The position numbers and the translations under genes were made by a program. 36,414 nt of DNA from Staphylococcus lugdunensis (lineage in GTDB: Bacteria; Bacillota; Bacilli; Staphylococcales; Staphylococcaceae), in contig NZ_PPPV01000012.1 of assembly GCF_002901705.1 (NCBI RefSeq), forward strand, positions 100,391 to 136,804, read 5' to 3'. Below, one piece after another: positions 8,590-17,373 of this stretch. Under the pieces are notes generated by a model. The model ran no database searches, was not told the DNA's origin, and saw nothing but the letters and a program-made list of their open reading frames with translations. Numbering within the stretch: the first letter of the stretch is position 1; every line of letters starts with the position of its first letter.

Positions 8590-9999
8590 ATGTGGAAAGA
8601 AAAGGTTCAAGAATATGAAAGTAAAATAATAGATGACTTAAACGGCCTGCTTTCAATTGAAAGTGTTCGTGATGATAGTCTAGCATCTGAGGACGCACCA
8701 GTTGGCCCAGGACCTAGAAAAGCATTAGATTACATGTATGAAATTGCTCAAAGAGATGGTTTTGCTACGCATGATGTTGACCATATCGCTGGAAGAATTG
8801 AAGCAGGAAAAGGCGATGATGTATTGGGGATATTATGTCACGTTGATGTTGTACCTGCTGGAGATGGCTGGAATTCAGATCCATTTAAACCTGTTGTGAC
8901 TGATGATGCCATTATAGCAAGAGGAACACTCGATGATAAAGGACCTACGATTGCAGCTTATTATGCTATTAAGATTTTAAATGATATGAATGTTGATTGG
9001 AAAAAACGTATTCATATGATTATTGGTACAGATGAAGAGTCTGATTGGAAGTGTACTGAAAGATATTTCCAATCAGAAGAAATGCCAACACTTGGTTTTG
9101 CACCTGATGCTGAATTTCCTGCTATCCATGGTGAAAAGGGTATCACAACGTTTGATTTAGTACAGCAATTGAAATCAGATGATCAAGATGAACCTGATTA
9201 TGAATTGTTATCATTTAAATCAGGCCAACGTTATAATATGGTACCTGATTTTGCAGAAGCAAAGGTATTTGTTAAAGAAAATATGACAGATGTAATTCAA
9301 CACTTTGAACATTATCTACAAGAACATAAACTAACGGGTGATAGCACAGTTGATAGTGGCGTTTTACAATTAACTGTTAATGGTAAAGCAGTTCATGGTA
9401 TGGATCCATCATTAGGCGTGAATGCTGGTTTACATTTATTACATTTTTTAGGCTCATTGAACTTAAACAAAACAGCAAAAGATTTTGTAGACTTTAGTAA
9501 TCGTTATTTATTTGAATCTCATTTTGGTGAAAAAATGGGAATGAAATTCCACACTGATATTATGGGTGATGTAACAACCAATGTAGGAATTATTGAATAT
9601 GATAATGAACATGCAGGGCGTTTTGGTGTTAATCTACGTTATCCATTAGGATTTGAATTTGAAGAAGCAATTCACCGCTTTGAAGATGAAATTAAATCAC
9701 TTGGATTTGACGTAGATTTAGGAAAGGTACAGCAACCACATTTTGTAGATAAAAATGATCCGTTTGTTCAAAAGCTTGTAACTGCCTACCGCAATCAAAC
9801 TGGCGATTTATCAGAACCTTATACAATTGGTGGCGGTACATACGCGCGCAATTTAGATAAAGGTGTTGCATTTGGGGCAATGTTCAGTGATTCTGAAGAT
9901 TTAATGCATCAAAAGAATGAATATATTACGAAAAAACAACTATTTGACGCAACAAGCATTTACTTAGAAGCGATATATTCATTGTGTGTGGAGGGATAA
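8590..9999 (+). CDS. pepV: Dipeptidase PepV (M20 zinc peptidase)
   Basis: Cytoplasmic dinuclear-zinc aminopeptidase that splits dipeptides; PepV of lactobacilli and staphylococci also acts on dehydro-dipeptides. The 469 aa match the family length. Metal ligands and catalytic residues of the M20 fold are visible: H84 in [14 protein letters not shown]115-D116 in GTLDDKGP, the catalytic E149-E150 in GTDEESDW, an aspartate in FAPDAEFP, and the C-terminal histidine near 440 in LMHQKNEY. Start ATG 8590 follows AAAAAAGGAAG. Its stop (9997-9999) lies within three bases of the dat start and its last codons carry the dat ribosome site, so pepV and dat are one operon. In Gram-positive cocci pepV has been linked to wall-precursor supply, which fits the neighbour (inference). 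Confidence 0.95.
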   Translation: MWKEKVQEYESKIIDDLNGLLSIESVRDDSLASEDAPVGPGPRKALDYMYEIAQRDGFATHDVDHIAGRIEAGKGDDVLGILCHVDVVPAGDGWNSDPFKPVVTDDAIIARGTLDDKGPTIAAYYAIKILNDMNVDWKKRIHMIIGTDEESDWKCTERYFQSEEMPTLGFAPDAEFPAIHGEKGITTFDLVQQLKSDDQDEPDYELLSFKSGQRYNMVPDFAEAKVFVKENMTDVIQHFEHYLQEHKLTGDSTVDSGVLQLTVNGKAVHGMDPSLGVNAGLHLLHFLGSLNLNKTAKDFVDFSNRYLFESHFGEKMGMKFHTDIMGDVTTNVGIIEYDNEHAGRFGVNLRYPLGFEFEEAIHRFEDEIKSLGFDVDLGKVQQPHFVDKNDPFVQKLVTAYRNQTGDLSEPYTIGGGTYARNLDKGVAFGAMFSDSEDLMHQKNEYITKKQLFDATSIYLEAIYSLCVEG

Positions 10000-10001
10000 A
10001 T

Positions 10002-10847
10002 ATGAAGGTATATTTAAATGGAAAATTTGTAGATCAATCTGAGGCTAAAGTATCTTATGAAGATCGTGGTTATGTTTTTGGTGACGGTATTTATGAATAT
10101 ATAAGAGCATATAAAGGTAAATTATTTACAGTCGAAGAACATTTTGATAGATTTTTACGCAGTGCAGATGAAATAGGTTTAGATTTAGGCAAAACTAAAG
10201 AAGAACTTATTGACATAACACGCCAGTTACTAAAAGAAAATCAAATAGAAACTGGTGGTATTTATATTCAAGCAACACGTGGTGTGTCACCACGTAATCA
10301 TTCATTTCCAACACCAGAAGTTAAGCCGGTTATTACAGCATTTGCTAAAAGTTACGATCGCCCATATGAAGAATTACAGAATGGCGTTAGTGCAGTCACA
10401 GTTGAAGATATACGTTGGTTAAGATGTGACATTAAAAGTCTAAACTTACTAGGTAACGTATTGGCAAAAGAATATGCGGTTAAATATAATGCTACAGAGG
10501 CGATTCAGCATCGCGGAGACACTGTTACAGAAGGTGCATCAAGTAATGTGTATGCGATTAAAGATGGCAAAATATATACACATCCGGTTAATAATTACAT
10601 TTTAAATGGTATTACCCGCAGAGTGATTAAATGGATTGCAGATGATTATAATATTCAATTTATTGAAGAAACATTTGATGTTGATTTCTTAAAACATGCA
10701 GATGAAGTGATTATTTCTAGTACATCAGCAGAAGTTATGCCAATTATTAAATTAGATGGTGAAGCGGTTAATGATGGTAAAGTAGGACCTATAACACGTC
10801 AGTTGCAAGAAGGTTTCGACAAATACATTCAAGAAAAAAGTATTTAA
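10002..10847 (+). CDS. dat: D-alanine aminotransferase
   Basis: PLP-dependent class IV aminotransferase that interconverts D-alanine/2-oxoglutarate and pyruvate/D-glutamate, supplying D-amino acids for peptidoglycan. The mature length of 282 aa is the size of staphylococcal and Bacillus D-AAT. The Schiff-base lysine is K145 in [12 protein letters not shown], and the PLP-phosphate motif [11 protein letters not shown] and the C-terminal [12 protein letters not shown] are intact. The ATG at 10002 is chosen over an upstream in-frame GTG at 9984, because GTGGAGGG at 9988-9995 is a good ribosome site for it and the upstream start would add six unrelated residues inside pepV. Tight coupling to pepV suggests the dipeptidase and transaminase share a role in amino-acid recycling for the wall. 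Confidence 0.95.
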   Translation: MKVYLNGKFVDQSEAKVSYEDRGYVFGDGIYEYIRAYKGKLFTVEEHFDRFLRSADEIGLDLGKTKEELIDITRQLLKENQIETGGIYIQATRGVSPRNHSFPTPEVKPVITAFAKSYDRPYEELQNGVSAVTVEDIRWLRCDIKSLNLLGNVLAKEYAVKYNATEAIQHRGDTVTEGASSNVYAIKDGKIYTHPVNNYILNGITRRVIKWIADDYNIQFIEETFDVDFLKHADEVIISSTSAEVMPIIKLDGEAVNDGKVGPITRQLQEGFDKYIQEKSI

Positions 10848-10893
10848 TAAATTGTGAAAAGATGAAATTACAACTACTTATTTAAGATGAATG

Positions 10894-11187
10894 TGTTATA
10901 ATAAGACCTAAGCAAAAGTTAACTTTTGGACGTATAAATGACTAGTAAAATGTGACTTTTATTTTCTCATTTTCAGTTGAAAAATGAGGCTAAAAATTAT
11001 AAAATTTACTTTGAGTGATAACAAAACTAAATGGTAAATTTAATTAAAATATCGGGACAATATTTTAAAAAATATAATAAAACACACTACTAGTGATTAT
11101 ATTATGACCAGCGTATTTTAGAAGTATACGACTGGTATAAATTAGAATATATGGCTCTTGAAACTTCTTTCTAGAGCCATTTTCTAA
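10894..11187 (+). promoter_or_regulatory. Extended -10 promoter and structured leader (or small RNA) ahead of the ytmP-like gene
   Basis: The 357-base gap after dat is not empty. An extended -10 promoter, TGTTATAAT, occupies 10894-10902. About 290 bases of leader follow, with the palindrome AAAAGTTAACTTTT (10914-10927), a hairpin CTCATTTT (10966-10973)/AAAATGAG (10981-10988), a strong hairpin ACCAGCGTAT (11107-11116) with ATACG-A-CTGGT (11126-11136), and finally ATGGCTCT (11151-11158)/AGAGCCAT (11173-11180) followed by TTTTCT. The last looks like an intrinsic terminator only about 25 bases before the next gene. It could be an attenuated 5' leader or an independent sRNA of about 280 nt. I do not recognise it as a known RNA family. 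Confidence 0.45.
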
Positions 11188-11204
11188 TTGGAAGTGAGGT
11201 GAAC

Positions 11205-11999
11205 GTGTTGGAGCAGTTTTATCAATTAGGGTGGACACTTGATTCTGCAGGTGGTGCTTCAGGCGAAGCTTATATGGCAGAACAAGACGGACAAAAGCTT
11301 TTCTTAAAACGAAATTCAAATCCATTTATCGCAGCTTTATCAGCTGAAGGAATTGTCCCAAAACTTGTTTGGACAAAACGTATTGAGACAGGAGAAGTCG
11401 TTACAGCTCAGCATTGGAAAAACGGCAGAGAGTTAGAGCCTATTGAAATGGCACAGACGAGAGTAGCTCAGCTAATGAAAAAAATACATAGCTCAAAACC
11501 CTTGCTAACGATGTTGAAACGCATGGAAATGGAACCAATTACACCAGCAATCATGTTGAACAAAATTAACGCCTCTTTATCCAGGGAAGTATTAAGCCAT
11601 CATATTGTGAGAAAAGCGCTTATTTATTTAGAAGAACATATTCCAAATTTAGATGCTCGCTTTTTTACAGTCGTACATGGAGATGTTAACCATAATAATT
11701 GGTTATTATCAGATAGGGATGAACTTTTTCTAGTGGATTGGGAAGGTGCAATGATTGCAGATCCTGCGATTGATATTGGTATGTTGCTTTACAACTACGT
11801 TCCCGAAAGAAAATGGTCTCAATGGTTCAAAATTTATGGTGAACAAGAAAGTCTTGATTTAAATAAACGCATGAAATGGTATACGGTCATACAATCCATC
11901 GGCATGGTGCAATGGTATGAAGAACAGAAGCGTTTTAAAGATATGAATACTTGGTTGAAGTTTCTTAATGAAGTTATGAATAGTAATTTATTTATTTAA
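11205..11999 (+). CDS. YtmP-like phosphotransferase (aminoglycoside/choline kinase fold)
   Basis: An APH/ChoK-fold protein of about 264 aa. It has a kinase-like N-lobe with the lysine strand QKLFLKRNSNPF, the Brenner-type catalytic loop VVHGDVNHNNWLL, and the metal-binding LFLVDWEGAMIADPAIDIG. Such proteins phosphorylate small molecules, but the substrate of the YtmP group is not established. It is not a resistance enzyme by any evidence here. GTG 11199 overlaps the ribosome site GAGGTG (11196-11201); GTG 11205 and TTG 11208 are both compatible with it, and the choice is uncertain by a residue. As in B. subtilis (ytmP-trmB), it lies directly upstream of trmB. A terminator-like hairpin sits just before it. 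Confidence 0.82.
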   Translation: MLEQFYQLGWTLDSAGGASGEAYMAEQDGQKLFLKRNSNPFIAALSAEGIVPKLVWTKRIETGEVVTAQHWKNGRELEPIEMAQTRVAQLMKKIHSSKPLLTMLKRMEMEPITPAIMLNKINASLSREVLSHHIVRKALIYLEEHIPNLDARFFTVVHGDVNHNNWLLSDRDELFLVDWEGAMIADPAIDIGMLLYNYVPERKWSQWFKIYGEQESLDLNKRMKWYTVIQSIGMVQWYEEQKRFKDMNTWLKFLNEVMNSNLFI

Positions 12000-12067
12000 T
12001 AGGCTGATAAGTAGTTGCAGAAATGTAGCTACTTACAGTCTCAATTTTTTATATAAGGAGGATAAGC

Positions 12068-12712
12068 ATGAGAGTTCGATATAAACCATGGGCAGAAGAT
12101 TATTTAAAAGAGCATCCAGATTTAGTTGATATGGATGGTAGACATGCGGGATATATATCAGAATGGTTTGACAAAGAACAACCCATCTATATCGAAATTG
12201 GTTCTGGCATGGGGAAATTTATAACTACCATAGCTTCACAACATCCTGAAATTAATTTCGTTTCTATGGAACGAGAAAAAAGTGTGATGTACAAAGTACT
12301 AGATAAAGTGAAAGATTTAGGACTAACAAATGTCAAAATGATATGTAACGATGCCATAGAATTAACCGATTATTTTAAATCTCATGAAGTGTCTCGTATA
12401 TATTTAAATTTTTCAGATCCATGGCCTAAAAATCGTCATGCAAAGAGGCGACTAACATATAAAACATTTCTAGCACTATATAGACAAATTTTAGTTAAAG
12501 ATGGAGAAATTCATTTTAAGACAGATAATCGTGGATTATTTGCATATAGTTTAGAAAGCATGTCAACGTTTGGCATGTACTTTACTAAAATAAATTTGAA
12601 CTTGCATGAAGAAGATAATGAAGATAATGTTCTTACAGAATATGAACAGAAATTTGCAGATAAAGGATCTCGTATATATCGCATGGAAGCTAAATTCCAT
12701 CAAGATTTATAA
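12068..12712 (+). CDS. trmB: tRNA (guanine-N7)-methyltransferase
   Basis: SAM-dependent enzyme that makes 7-methylguanosine at position 46 of the tRNA variable loop. At 214 aa it has the usual TrmB length. The SAM-binding motif is [11 protein letters not shown], and the TrmB signatures are present: [17 protein letters not shown], with the PWPK active-site motif, and [12 protein letters not shown] near the end. ATG 12068 follows AAGGAGG. It is 68 bases downstream of the ytmP-like gene and probably cotranscribed with it. The transcript ends at the repeat-derived hairpin 12756-12800. Confidence 0.96.
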   Translation: MRVRYKPWAEDYLKEHPDLVDMDGRHAGYISEWFDKEQPIYIEIGSGMGKFITTIASQHPEINFVSMEREKSVMYKVLDKVKDLGLTNVKMICNDAIELTDYFKSHEVSRIYLNFSDPWPKNRHAKRRLTYKTFLALYRQILVKDGEIHFKTDNRGLFAYSLESMSTFGMYFTKINLNLHEEDNEDNVLTEYEQKFADKGSRIYRMEAKFHQDL

Positions 12713-12755
12713 AGTAAATGATGATGAGTCTGTGACATAAAGTTGTTGGACAAAT

Positions 12756-12803
12756 AAAAAAGGCAATTTCTATTGAAATAATATAGAAACTGCCTTTTTT
12801 AAA
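12756..12803 (+). terminator. Repeat-derived terminator after trmB
   Basis: The A6-GGCAATTTCTAT arm (12756-12773) pairs with ATAGAAACTGCC plus T6 (12783-12800), one mismatch. The same stem sequence recurs after fhs and tyrS. It is preceded by GAGTCTGTGACATAAAG (12726-12742), the intergenic repeat boundary motif. Confidence 0.85.
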
Positions 12804-13003
12804 TATGTTGATGTAAAATTACATATCAATGAGACGTATTTTAGCAAGACACTTTGGAGTACAAGACAAGTGAAGACAGGGGCCCCAACAAATAGGCTTT
12901 CAAAAAGAAAGCCAACAGACAAAGCAAGTTGGGGGTGGGGCCCCAACAAAGAGAAATGCGAAAAGCATTTCACCAAGCACAGTAAGTCGACCTTGTATAG
13001 CAA
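12801..13003 (-). repeat. STAR-type repeat cluster, copy 1
   Basis: It contains two GGGGCCCCAACA cores (12879-12890 and 12937-12948), spaced by CAAAGCAAGTTGGGG-type sequence, followed by AGAGAAATGCGAAAAGCATTTC. This is the Staphylococcus aureus repeat (STAR) layout. On the minus strand it reads in the same sense as the plus strand of the cluster at 26250-26480. An apparent reading frame through it (12770-13003, minus) is explained by the repeat, not by a gene. It fills most of the 370-base gap between trmB and the lactonase-like gene. Confidence 0.8.
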
Positions 13004-13082
13004 GTTTCTTTCATGAACATAAAGTTACCTAAATAGGGTATACAAAAATAAATCAGCTTTTCATATTAAAGGAGAGAAATAT

Positions 13083-13904
13083 ATGAAATTAGGCGAATTT
13101 ATGATTAATCAGCTAAATGGCGGTATAACTAAAATGGATGGTGGAGCTATATTTGGTGTAGTACCTAAACCGTTATGGTCTAAAAAGTATAGTGTTAATA
13201 ATAATAACCAAGTTCCACTTGTTACATATCCTATACTTATTCAGACTGGAGAAAAAAATATCATTATCGATGCAGGATTAGGCAATGCCAAGTTAACAAA
13301 AAAACAAATTAAAAATTATGGCGTTGATTATGAAAGCAATATTGAAAAGGCTTTATCGCAGTTTCATTTAACTACGGATGAAATTGATTATGTATTAATG
13401 ACCCACATGCATTTTGATCATGCAGCTGGATTATCAGATTGTGATGGCAATGCCATATTTAAAAATGCGATGCATATTATACAGCAAGATGAGTGGCATG
13501 AATTTCTTAGTCCTAACTTGCGAAGTAAAGCGACATATTGGAAGAAGAATCAGGGGGACTACGATCAGAATGTTATTTTATTTGAAGATACTATTGAAGT
13601 GCTCCCAGGTATTGAAATGCATCATGTTGGAGGTCATAGCAATGGCCTATCTATTGTAACAATAAAGAGCAATGGTGAAAGCGCAGTGCATATGTCAGAT
13701 ATTTTTCCAACTCATGCTCATTTAAATCCACTGTGGGTGTCCGCATATGATGATTATCCTATGGAATCAATTAGAGCGAAAGAAAGACTCATTCCTTATT
13801 TTATTTATCATAACTATTGGTTTTTATATTATCATGACCATCAATATTTTGCTTGCAAATTTCAATCAAATCCACAAACAATAATTGATAGAATAGAACG
13901 ATGA
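13083..13904 (+). CDS. YtnP-like metallo-beta-lactamase-fold hydrolase (putative lactonase)
   Basis: A 273-aa metallo-beta-lactamase-fold hydrolase. The dinuclear zinc motif is HMHFDHAAG, with H108, H110, D112 and H113. A further histidine in MHHVGGHSNG and the aspartate in HMSDIFPTHAH complete the ligand set. The family includes AiiA/AttM acyl-homoserine lactonases, and the B. subtilis protein at the same locus, YtnP, has lactonase activity. The substrate here is not known. ATG 13083 follows AAAGGAGAGAA. It is flanked upstream by the STAR cluster and downstream by a long hairpin shared with the convergent PepSY gene. It appears to be a single-gene transcript. Confidence 0.85.
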   Translation: MKLGEFMINQLNGGITKMDGGAIFGVVPKPLWSKKYSVNNNNQVPLVTYPILIQTGEKNIIIDAGLGNAKLTKKQIKNYGVDYESNIEKALSQFHLTTDEIDYVLMTHMHFDHAAGLSDCDGNAIFKNAMHIIQQDEWHEFLSPNLRSKATYWKKNQGDYDQNVILFEDTIEVLPGIEMHHVGGHSNGLSIVTIKSNGESAVHMSDIFPTHAHLNPLWVSAYDDYPMESIRAKERLIPYFIYHNYWFLYYHDHQYFACKFQSNPQTIIDRIER

Positions 13905-13956
13905 CAAAAGTGGAAATACGACATAACTATAAAGTTAGCGTATTTCCACTTTTGAT
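13905..13956. terminator. Bidirectional terminator between lactonase-like and PepSY genes
   Basis: A 16-base perfect stem, CAAAAGTGGAAATACG (13905-13920) with 13939-13954, begins right after the stop codon of the upstream gene. It serves both convergent genes. Confidence 0.9.
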
Positions 13957-13961
13957 GTAGA

Positions 13962-14282
13962 TTAAAGTTCAACGATGTTTAACACTTCACCATTTTTGGC
14001 ATCGACATAGAATTCATATTGTGTAAATTCATTATGTTTAACTTGGGTGATACCACCTTGATATATAATTCGCCCAGGGTAACTTGCGTCGTCAACTAAT
14101 GGTGTTTCTAATATGTAGGAACCTTTAACATTTCTAAAATAAGACTTAACCTCATTTAACACTTGATTAGGATGCTTGAGTTTTTGACGTGTTAATATTA
14201 AGAAAAGAACAGGTAGGGTAACTAACATTAGTGTGAAAAGGACAATTAGCGAAATTAAAATTTTTTTATTTATGTCTTTCAT
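13962..14282 (-). CDS. Small membrane-anchored PepSY-domain protein (YtzB-like)
   Basis: A protein of 106 aa with a single N-terminal membrane helix (about residues 8-30, ILISLIVLFTLMLVTLPVLF). An extracytoplasmic PepSY-like domain follows, ending FYVDAKNGEVLNIVEL, the typical PepSY closing strand pattern. PepSY domains are thought to bind or inhibit peptidases; no target is shown. The ATG at 14282 is preferred over an in-frame GTG at 14294, because GAGGTG overlaps that GTG and lies 9 bases from the ATG. It is divergent from the ytoP aminopeptidase gene with an 87-base gap, and convergent with the lactonase-like gene. The B. subtilis equivalent ytzB also sits between ytnP and ytoP. Confidence 0.8.
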   Translation of the reverse strand: MKDINKKILISLIVLFTLMLVTLPVLFLILTRQKLKHPNQVLNEVKSYFRNVKGSYILETPLVDDASYPGRIIYQGGITQVKHNEFTQYEFYVDAKNGEVLNIVEL

Positions 14283-14337
14283 GTTAAAATGCACCTCAAA
14301 ATCAATAGTTCATAAATTTAGTTTACCATATTTAACA

Positions 14338-14346
14338 TGATATAAT
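14338..14346 (+). promoter_or_regulatory. Extended -10 promoter of the ytoP-ytxH run
   Basis: TGATATAAT (14338-14346) is an extended -10 element about 24 bases before the ytoP start. No good -35 was seen at 16-18 bases. It would give a very short leader. Confidence 0.45.
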
Positions 14347-14369
14347 AACTATCAAGGAGCGTGATTCTT

Positions 14370-15449
14370 GTGGAGATTGAACAAAATCGTACATTGCAAC
14401 GCATAAAAACGCTAACTGAGTTGCATGGTGCACCAGGATTCGAAAATGATGTTAAAGCCTATATGAAAGCTGAAATGACACCTTATATTAGTCATTTTGT
14501 AGAGAATAAATTAGGCGGATTTTTTGGAGTGAAAAAGTCTAGTACAGCCAATGCTAAAAAAGTAATGATTGCTGCACACATGGATGAAATAGGATTTATG
14601 ATTACTGAAATAACAGATAATGGTTTGCTGCACTTTACAAATCTTGGAGGTGTTGCCAATGATATTTGGCAAGGGCAAAGACTAACTATCAAAACACGTC
14701 AAGGTGATCAAATATTAGGGGTTGTAGCTAATATTCCTAAACATTTCCGCACTGGAAATGAAGCTGCACCTAAAATACATGATTTACTACTAGATATAGG
14801 TGCAACTAGTGCTGAAGAAGTCCGTGAACGCGGTATTGAAATTGGTGATTCTATAGTGCCAGCAACAACATTATCACGTCTGTCAGAATATCGATTTAGT
14901 GGAAAAGCATGGGATAATCGCTATGGGTGTGTCCTTGCTATTGAAATATTAGAATTATTAAAAGATGTTGAATTAGATGTGGATTTATATGTTGGTGCGA
15001 ATGTGCAAGAAGAAGTAGGTTTACGTGGTGCAAGAGCATCTGCCGAATTGATTCAACCAGATATTGCATTTGTTGTTGATTGTTCACCAGCTAATGATGT
15101 AAAAGGCAAAGGACGTTTGTCCGGTGAATTAGGTGAAGGGACATTAATTCGAATTAAAGACGGCACAATGATCTTAAAACCAATTTTTAGAGATTATCTA
15201 TTGAAATTAGCGAATGAAAAAGAGATAAATTATCAATATTATATGTCACCTGGTGGTACGGATGGGGGAGAAATACATAAGGCGAATCAGGGTATACCTA
15301 CTGCGGTCATAGGTGTTTGTGCGCGCTATATTCATAGTACGGATGCTGTGTTTGATATTAGAGATTATTTTTCAGCACGACAGCTTTTAATGGAGGCTGT
15401 GGTTAACTTAGATTGTCATCAAATTAATGAATTACAATATGAAATTTAA
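14370..15449 (+). CDS. M42-family metallo-aminopeptidase (YtoP-like glutamyl aminopeptidase)
   Basis: Cytoplasmic M42 peptidase, about 359 aa, that removes N-terminal residues from peptides and normally assembles as a large tetrahedral dodecamer. The metal and catalytic residues are visible: H near residue 69 in AAHMDEIGFM, D in AWDNRYGC, the EE pair in NVQEEVGLRGA, D in VVDCSPAND, and the C-terminal H in ARYIHSTDAV. The GTG at 14370 is preferred over GTG 14361, because AAGGAG (14354-14359) lies 10 bases upstream of the former and touches the latter. It is the first gene of a tightly spaced run into ytpP, ytpQ, ytpR, sftA and murC, as in B. subtilis. Confidence 0.92.
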   Translation: MEIEQNRTLQRIKTLTELHGAPGFENDVKAYMKAEMTPYISHFVENKLGGFFGVKKSSTANAKKVMIAAHMDEIGFMITEITDNGLLHFTNLGGVANDIWQGQRLTIKTRQGDQILGVVANIPKHFRTGNEAAPKIHDLLLDIGATSAEEVRERGIEIGDSIVPATTLSRLSEYRFSGKAWDNRYGCVLAIEILELLKDVELDVDLYVGANVQEEVGLRGARASAELIQPDIAFVVDCSPANDVKGKGRLSGELGEGTLIRIKDGTMILKPIFRDYLLKLANEKEINYQYYMSPGGTDGGEIHKANQGIPTAVIGVCARYIHSTDAVFDIRDYFSARQLLMEAVVNLDCHQINELQYEI

Positions 15450-15463
15450 GGGAGAATTAAATT

Positions 15464-15775
15464 ATGATCCAACTTGAATCTGAACAACAATTTGATAAAT
15501 TAAAGCAAAGTAATGTCGTATTTGAGTTTACTGCGGGGTGGTGCCCAGATTGTAAAATCATTGAACCAGATTTGCCAATTTTAGAGCATAAGTATCCACA
15601 ATTTCAATTTGTCTCAGTAGATAGAGATCGTTTTATAGATTTATGTGTAAAATACGATATTATGGGAATTCCAAGTTTTTTAGTGTTTAAAGATGGTGAT
15701 ATGTTAGGTTCATATATTGGTAAAGAACGCAAATCAATTGCCCAGATTGATGAATTTTTAGCACAATATTGTTAA
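15464..15775 (+). CDS. Thioredoxin-like protein (YtpP type)
   Basis: A 103-residue thioredoxin fold. The redox motif is C27-P-D-C30 in TAGWCPDCK rather than the CGPC of classical thioredoxin, so its redox potential and partners should differ. The cis-proline context is conserved (YDIMGIPSFLVFKDG), and a C-terminal helix closes the fold. It follows the M42 peptidase by 14 bases with AAGGGAG as ribosome site. B. subtilis ytpP has the same position between ytoP and ytpQ. It has been discussed elsewhere as a bacillithiol-system thioredoxin (recalled family knowledge, not shown here). Confidence 0.9.
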   Translation: MIQLESEQQFDKLKQSNVVFEFTAGWCPDCKIIEPDLPILEHKYPQFQFVSVDRDRFIDLCVKYDIMGIPSFLVFKDGDMLGSYIGKERKSIAQIDEFLAQYC

Positions 15776-15869
15776 AATATTATTTTAGCAGTCAACATCG
15801 CTTAATTTTTCTGTAATTAAGGCTATATTTATTGTAAAATAATAAATGGTGTGAAATTGAGGTGTAAAG

Positions 15870-16730
15870 ATGAACGTCTTTAAGATGAGAGACGAATTAA
15901 AGCAACGATTAAAATATTTAGACGTTGATTTTAAGTTTGATCGTGAAGAAGAAACTCTACGTATCTATAGAAATGATAATCATAAAGGCGTTACGATTAA
16001 ATTAAATGCCATAGTTGCTAAGTATGAAGAGCAACAAAATAAAATTATTGATGAAATTGTCTACTATGTTACAGAGGTGATTTCACAAATGCAGGACCAA
16101 GGATTAGACCAAATTTCTGATATAAATATCATGCCAGTTATTCGTTCCACAAGTTTTGAGAAAAAGACTAAGGATGGAAGTGCATTTGTAATTGATAAAC
16201 ATACAGCTGAAACAAACGTTTATTACGCTGTTGACTTAGGCAAATCTTATCGTTTAATTGATGAAAGTATGCTAAAACAAATGAATATAACGACACAACA
16301 AGTAAAAGAAATGTCTTTATTTAATTTGCGTAAGCTTGAATGTTCTTATTCCACTGACGAAGTGAAAGGTAATATATTTTATTTTATTAATTCAAACGAT
16401 GGTTATGATGCTAGCCGTATATTAAATACAAAATTACTTAATGAATTTGAACAACAGTGTGAAGGTGAAATGCTTGTAGCTGTACCACATCAAGATGTGC
16501 TTATCATTGCTGATATAAGAAATAAAACTGGCTATGATGTGATGGCTCATTTAACGATGGAATTTTTCACTAAAGGATTAGTACCTATTACCTCCTTATC
16601 ATTTGGATATAGTAAAGGTCACTTAGAACCGATTTTTATTTTAGGTAAAAATAACAAACAAAAAAGAGATCCTAATGTTATACAGAGATTAGAAGCAAAT
16701 AGAAAAAAGTTTAATCATAAAGAATACTAG
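15870..16730 (+). CDS. DUF1444 family protein (YtpQ-like)
   Basis: A 286-aa soluble protein of the DUF1444/YtpQ family, found almost only in Firmicutes at this locus. No membrane segment, signal peptide or catalytic motif is evident. The N-terminus begins [18 protein letters not shown] and the C-terminus is strongly basic ([27 protein letters not shown]). ATG 15870 follows GAGGTG. A 94-base gap separates it from ytpP, with a weak CTTAATT/AATTAAG hairpin near 15803-15823 and no clear T tract. It precedes ytpR by 22 bases. Function unknown; conserved linkage suggests a role with ytpR/sftA, but that is inference. Confidence 0.85.
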   Translation: MNVFKMRDELKQRLKYLDVDFKFDREEETLRIYRNDNHKGVTIKLNAIVAKYEEQQNKIIDEIVYYVTEVISQMQDQGLDQISDINIMPVIRSTSFEKKTKDGSAFVIDKHTAETNVYYAVDLGKSYRLIDESMLKQMNITTQQVKEMSLFNLRKLECSYSTDEVKGNIFYFINSNDGYDASRILNTKLLNEFEQQCEGEMLVAVPHQDVLIIADIRNKTGYDVMAHLTMEFFTKGLVPITSLSFGYSKGHLEPIFILGKNNKQKRDPNVIQRLEANRKKFNHKEY

Positions 16731-16752
16731 AAGCGATATAGAGGAGTTTTAA

Positions 16753-17352
16753 ATGATGAATTTATTTTACAATCCCAAAGGCGTTGGAGATGTGGCATTT
16801 CTACAAATAAATCCTGTTGAAGGTGACGTTGCTTATGAAATCAAAGAAAATGTTGTTCAATTAACACAAGATAACGCTGTTGTTGGTTTTAATATTTTCA
16901 ATTTTTCTCATTATTTTCATATTCAAGACGTGGGTAATATTAAATTAACAGAGGAAATACTTAACAAATTGCAACAAGTCATTTCAGAAGCTGGTTATTC
17001 ATATCAATTAGATGCTGATTTATCTCCAAAATTTGTTGTGGGTTATGTGAAAACAAAAGAAAAGCATCCTAATGCAGACAAGCTAAGTATTTTATCTGTT
17101 GACGTTGCAACAGAAGTATTGCAAATTGTTTGTGGTGCACCTAATGTAGAAGCTGGGCAAAAAGTTGTTGTTGCTAAAGTTGGCGCTGTTATGCCTAGTG
17201 GTATGGTTATTAAAGATGCGCAACTACGAGGTGTTGATTCAAGCGGTATGGTATGTTCAATGAAAGAACTTAACTTGCCGAATGCGCCACAAGAGAAAGG
17301 CATCTTGGTATTATCTGATAATTACCAAATTAGACAAGCATTTTTTGAATAA
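16753..17352 (+). CDS. tRNA-binding-domain protein YtpR
   Basis: A 199-aa protein with an N-terminal DUF4479-type segment (residues 1-90) and a C-terminal tRNA-binding/OB-fold domain (about 95-195). The OB domain is the kind found at the N-terminus of bacterial PheT, with VGYVKTKEKHPNADKLSILSVDV and IVCGAPNVEAGQKVVVA as signatures, then MVCSMKELNLP. It is a free-standing tRNA-binding module that could act in trans on tRNA, but no partner is known. Two ATGs (16753 and 16756) are both usable; GAGGAG precedes. It sits 21 bases before the large ftsK/sftA gene in the conserved operon. Confidence 0.9.
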   Translation: MMNLFYNPKGVGDVAFLQINPVEGDVAYEIKENVVQLTQDNAVVGFNIFNFSHYFHIQDVGNIKLTEEILNKLQQVISEAGYSYQLDADLSPKFVVGYVKTKEKHPNADKLSILSVDVATEVLQIVCGAPNVEAGQKVVVAKVGAVMPSGMVIKDAQLRGVDSSGMVCSMKELNLPNAPQEKGILVLSDNYQIRQAFFE

Positions 17353-17373
17353 AAGTAGGAAGGTAGTGAGTAT

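Noticed and set aside
11205..11999. Aminoglycoside resistance gene
   Set aside because: The APH fold is shared, but the location next to trmB matches the core ytmP family, and nothing indicates a resistance cassette.
12009..12055. AAGTAG/CTACTT hairpin before trmB as a terminator
   Set aside because: The stem is only six bases and the T run is separated from it by ten bases; too weak to call.
12879..12948. CRISPR-like spaced GGGGCCCCAACA units
   Set aside because: There are only two cores with dissimilar spacing and no leader or cas genes; this is the STAR repeat pattern.
12770..13003. 77-codon open frame on the minus strand
   Set aside because: It is composed of the trmB terminator and STAR repeat, with no ribosome site or family match; treated as repeat.
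13414..13659. Second frame inside the lactonase-like gene
   Set aside because: It lies wholly within the intact metallo-beta-lactamase gene, whose motifs are in the other frame.
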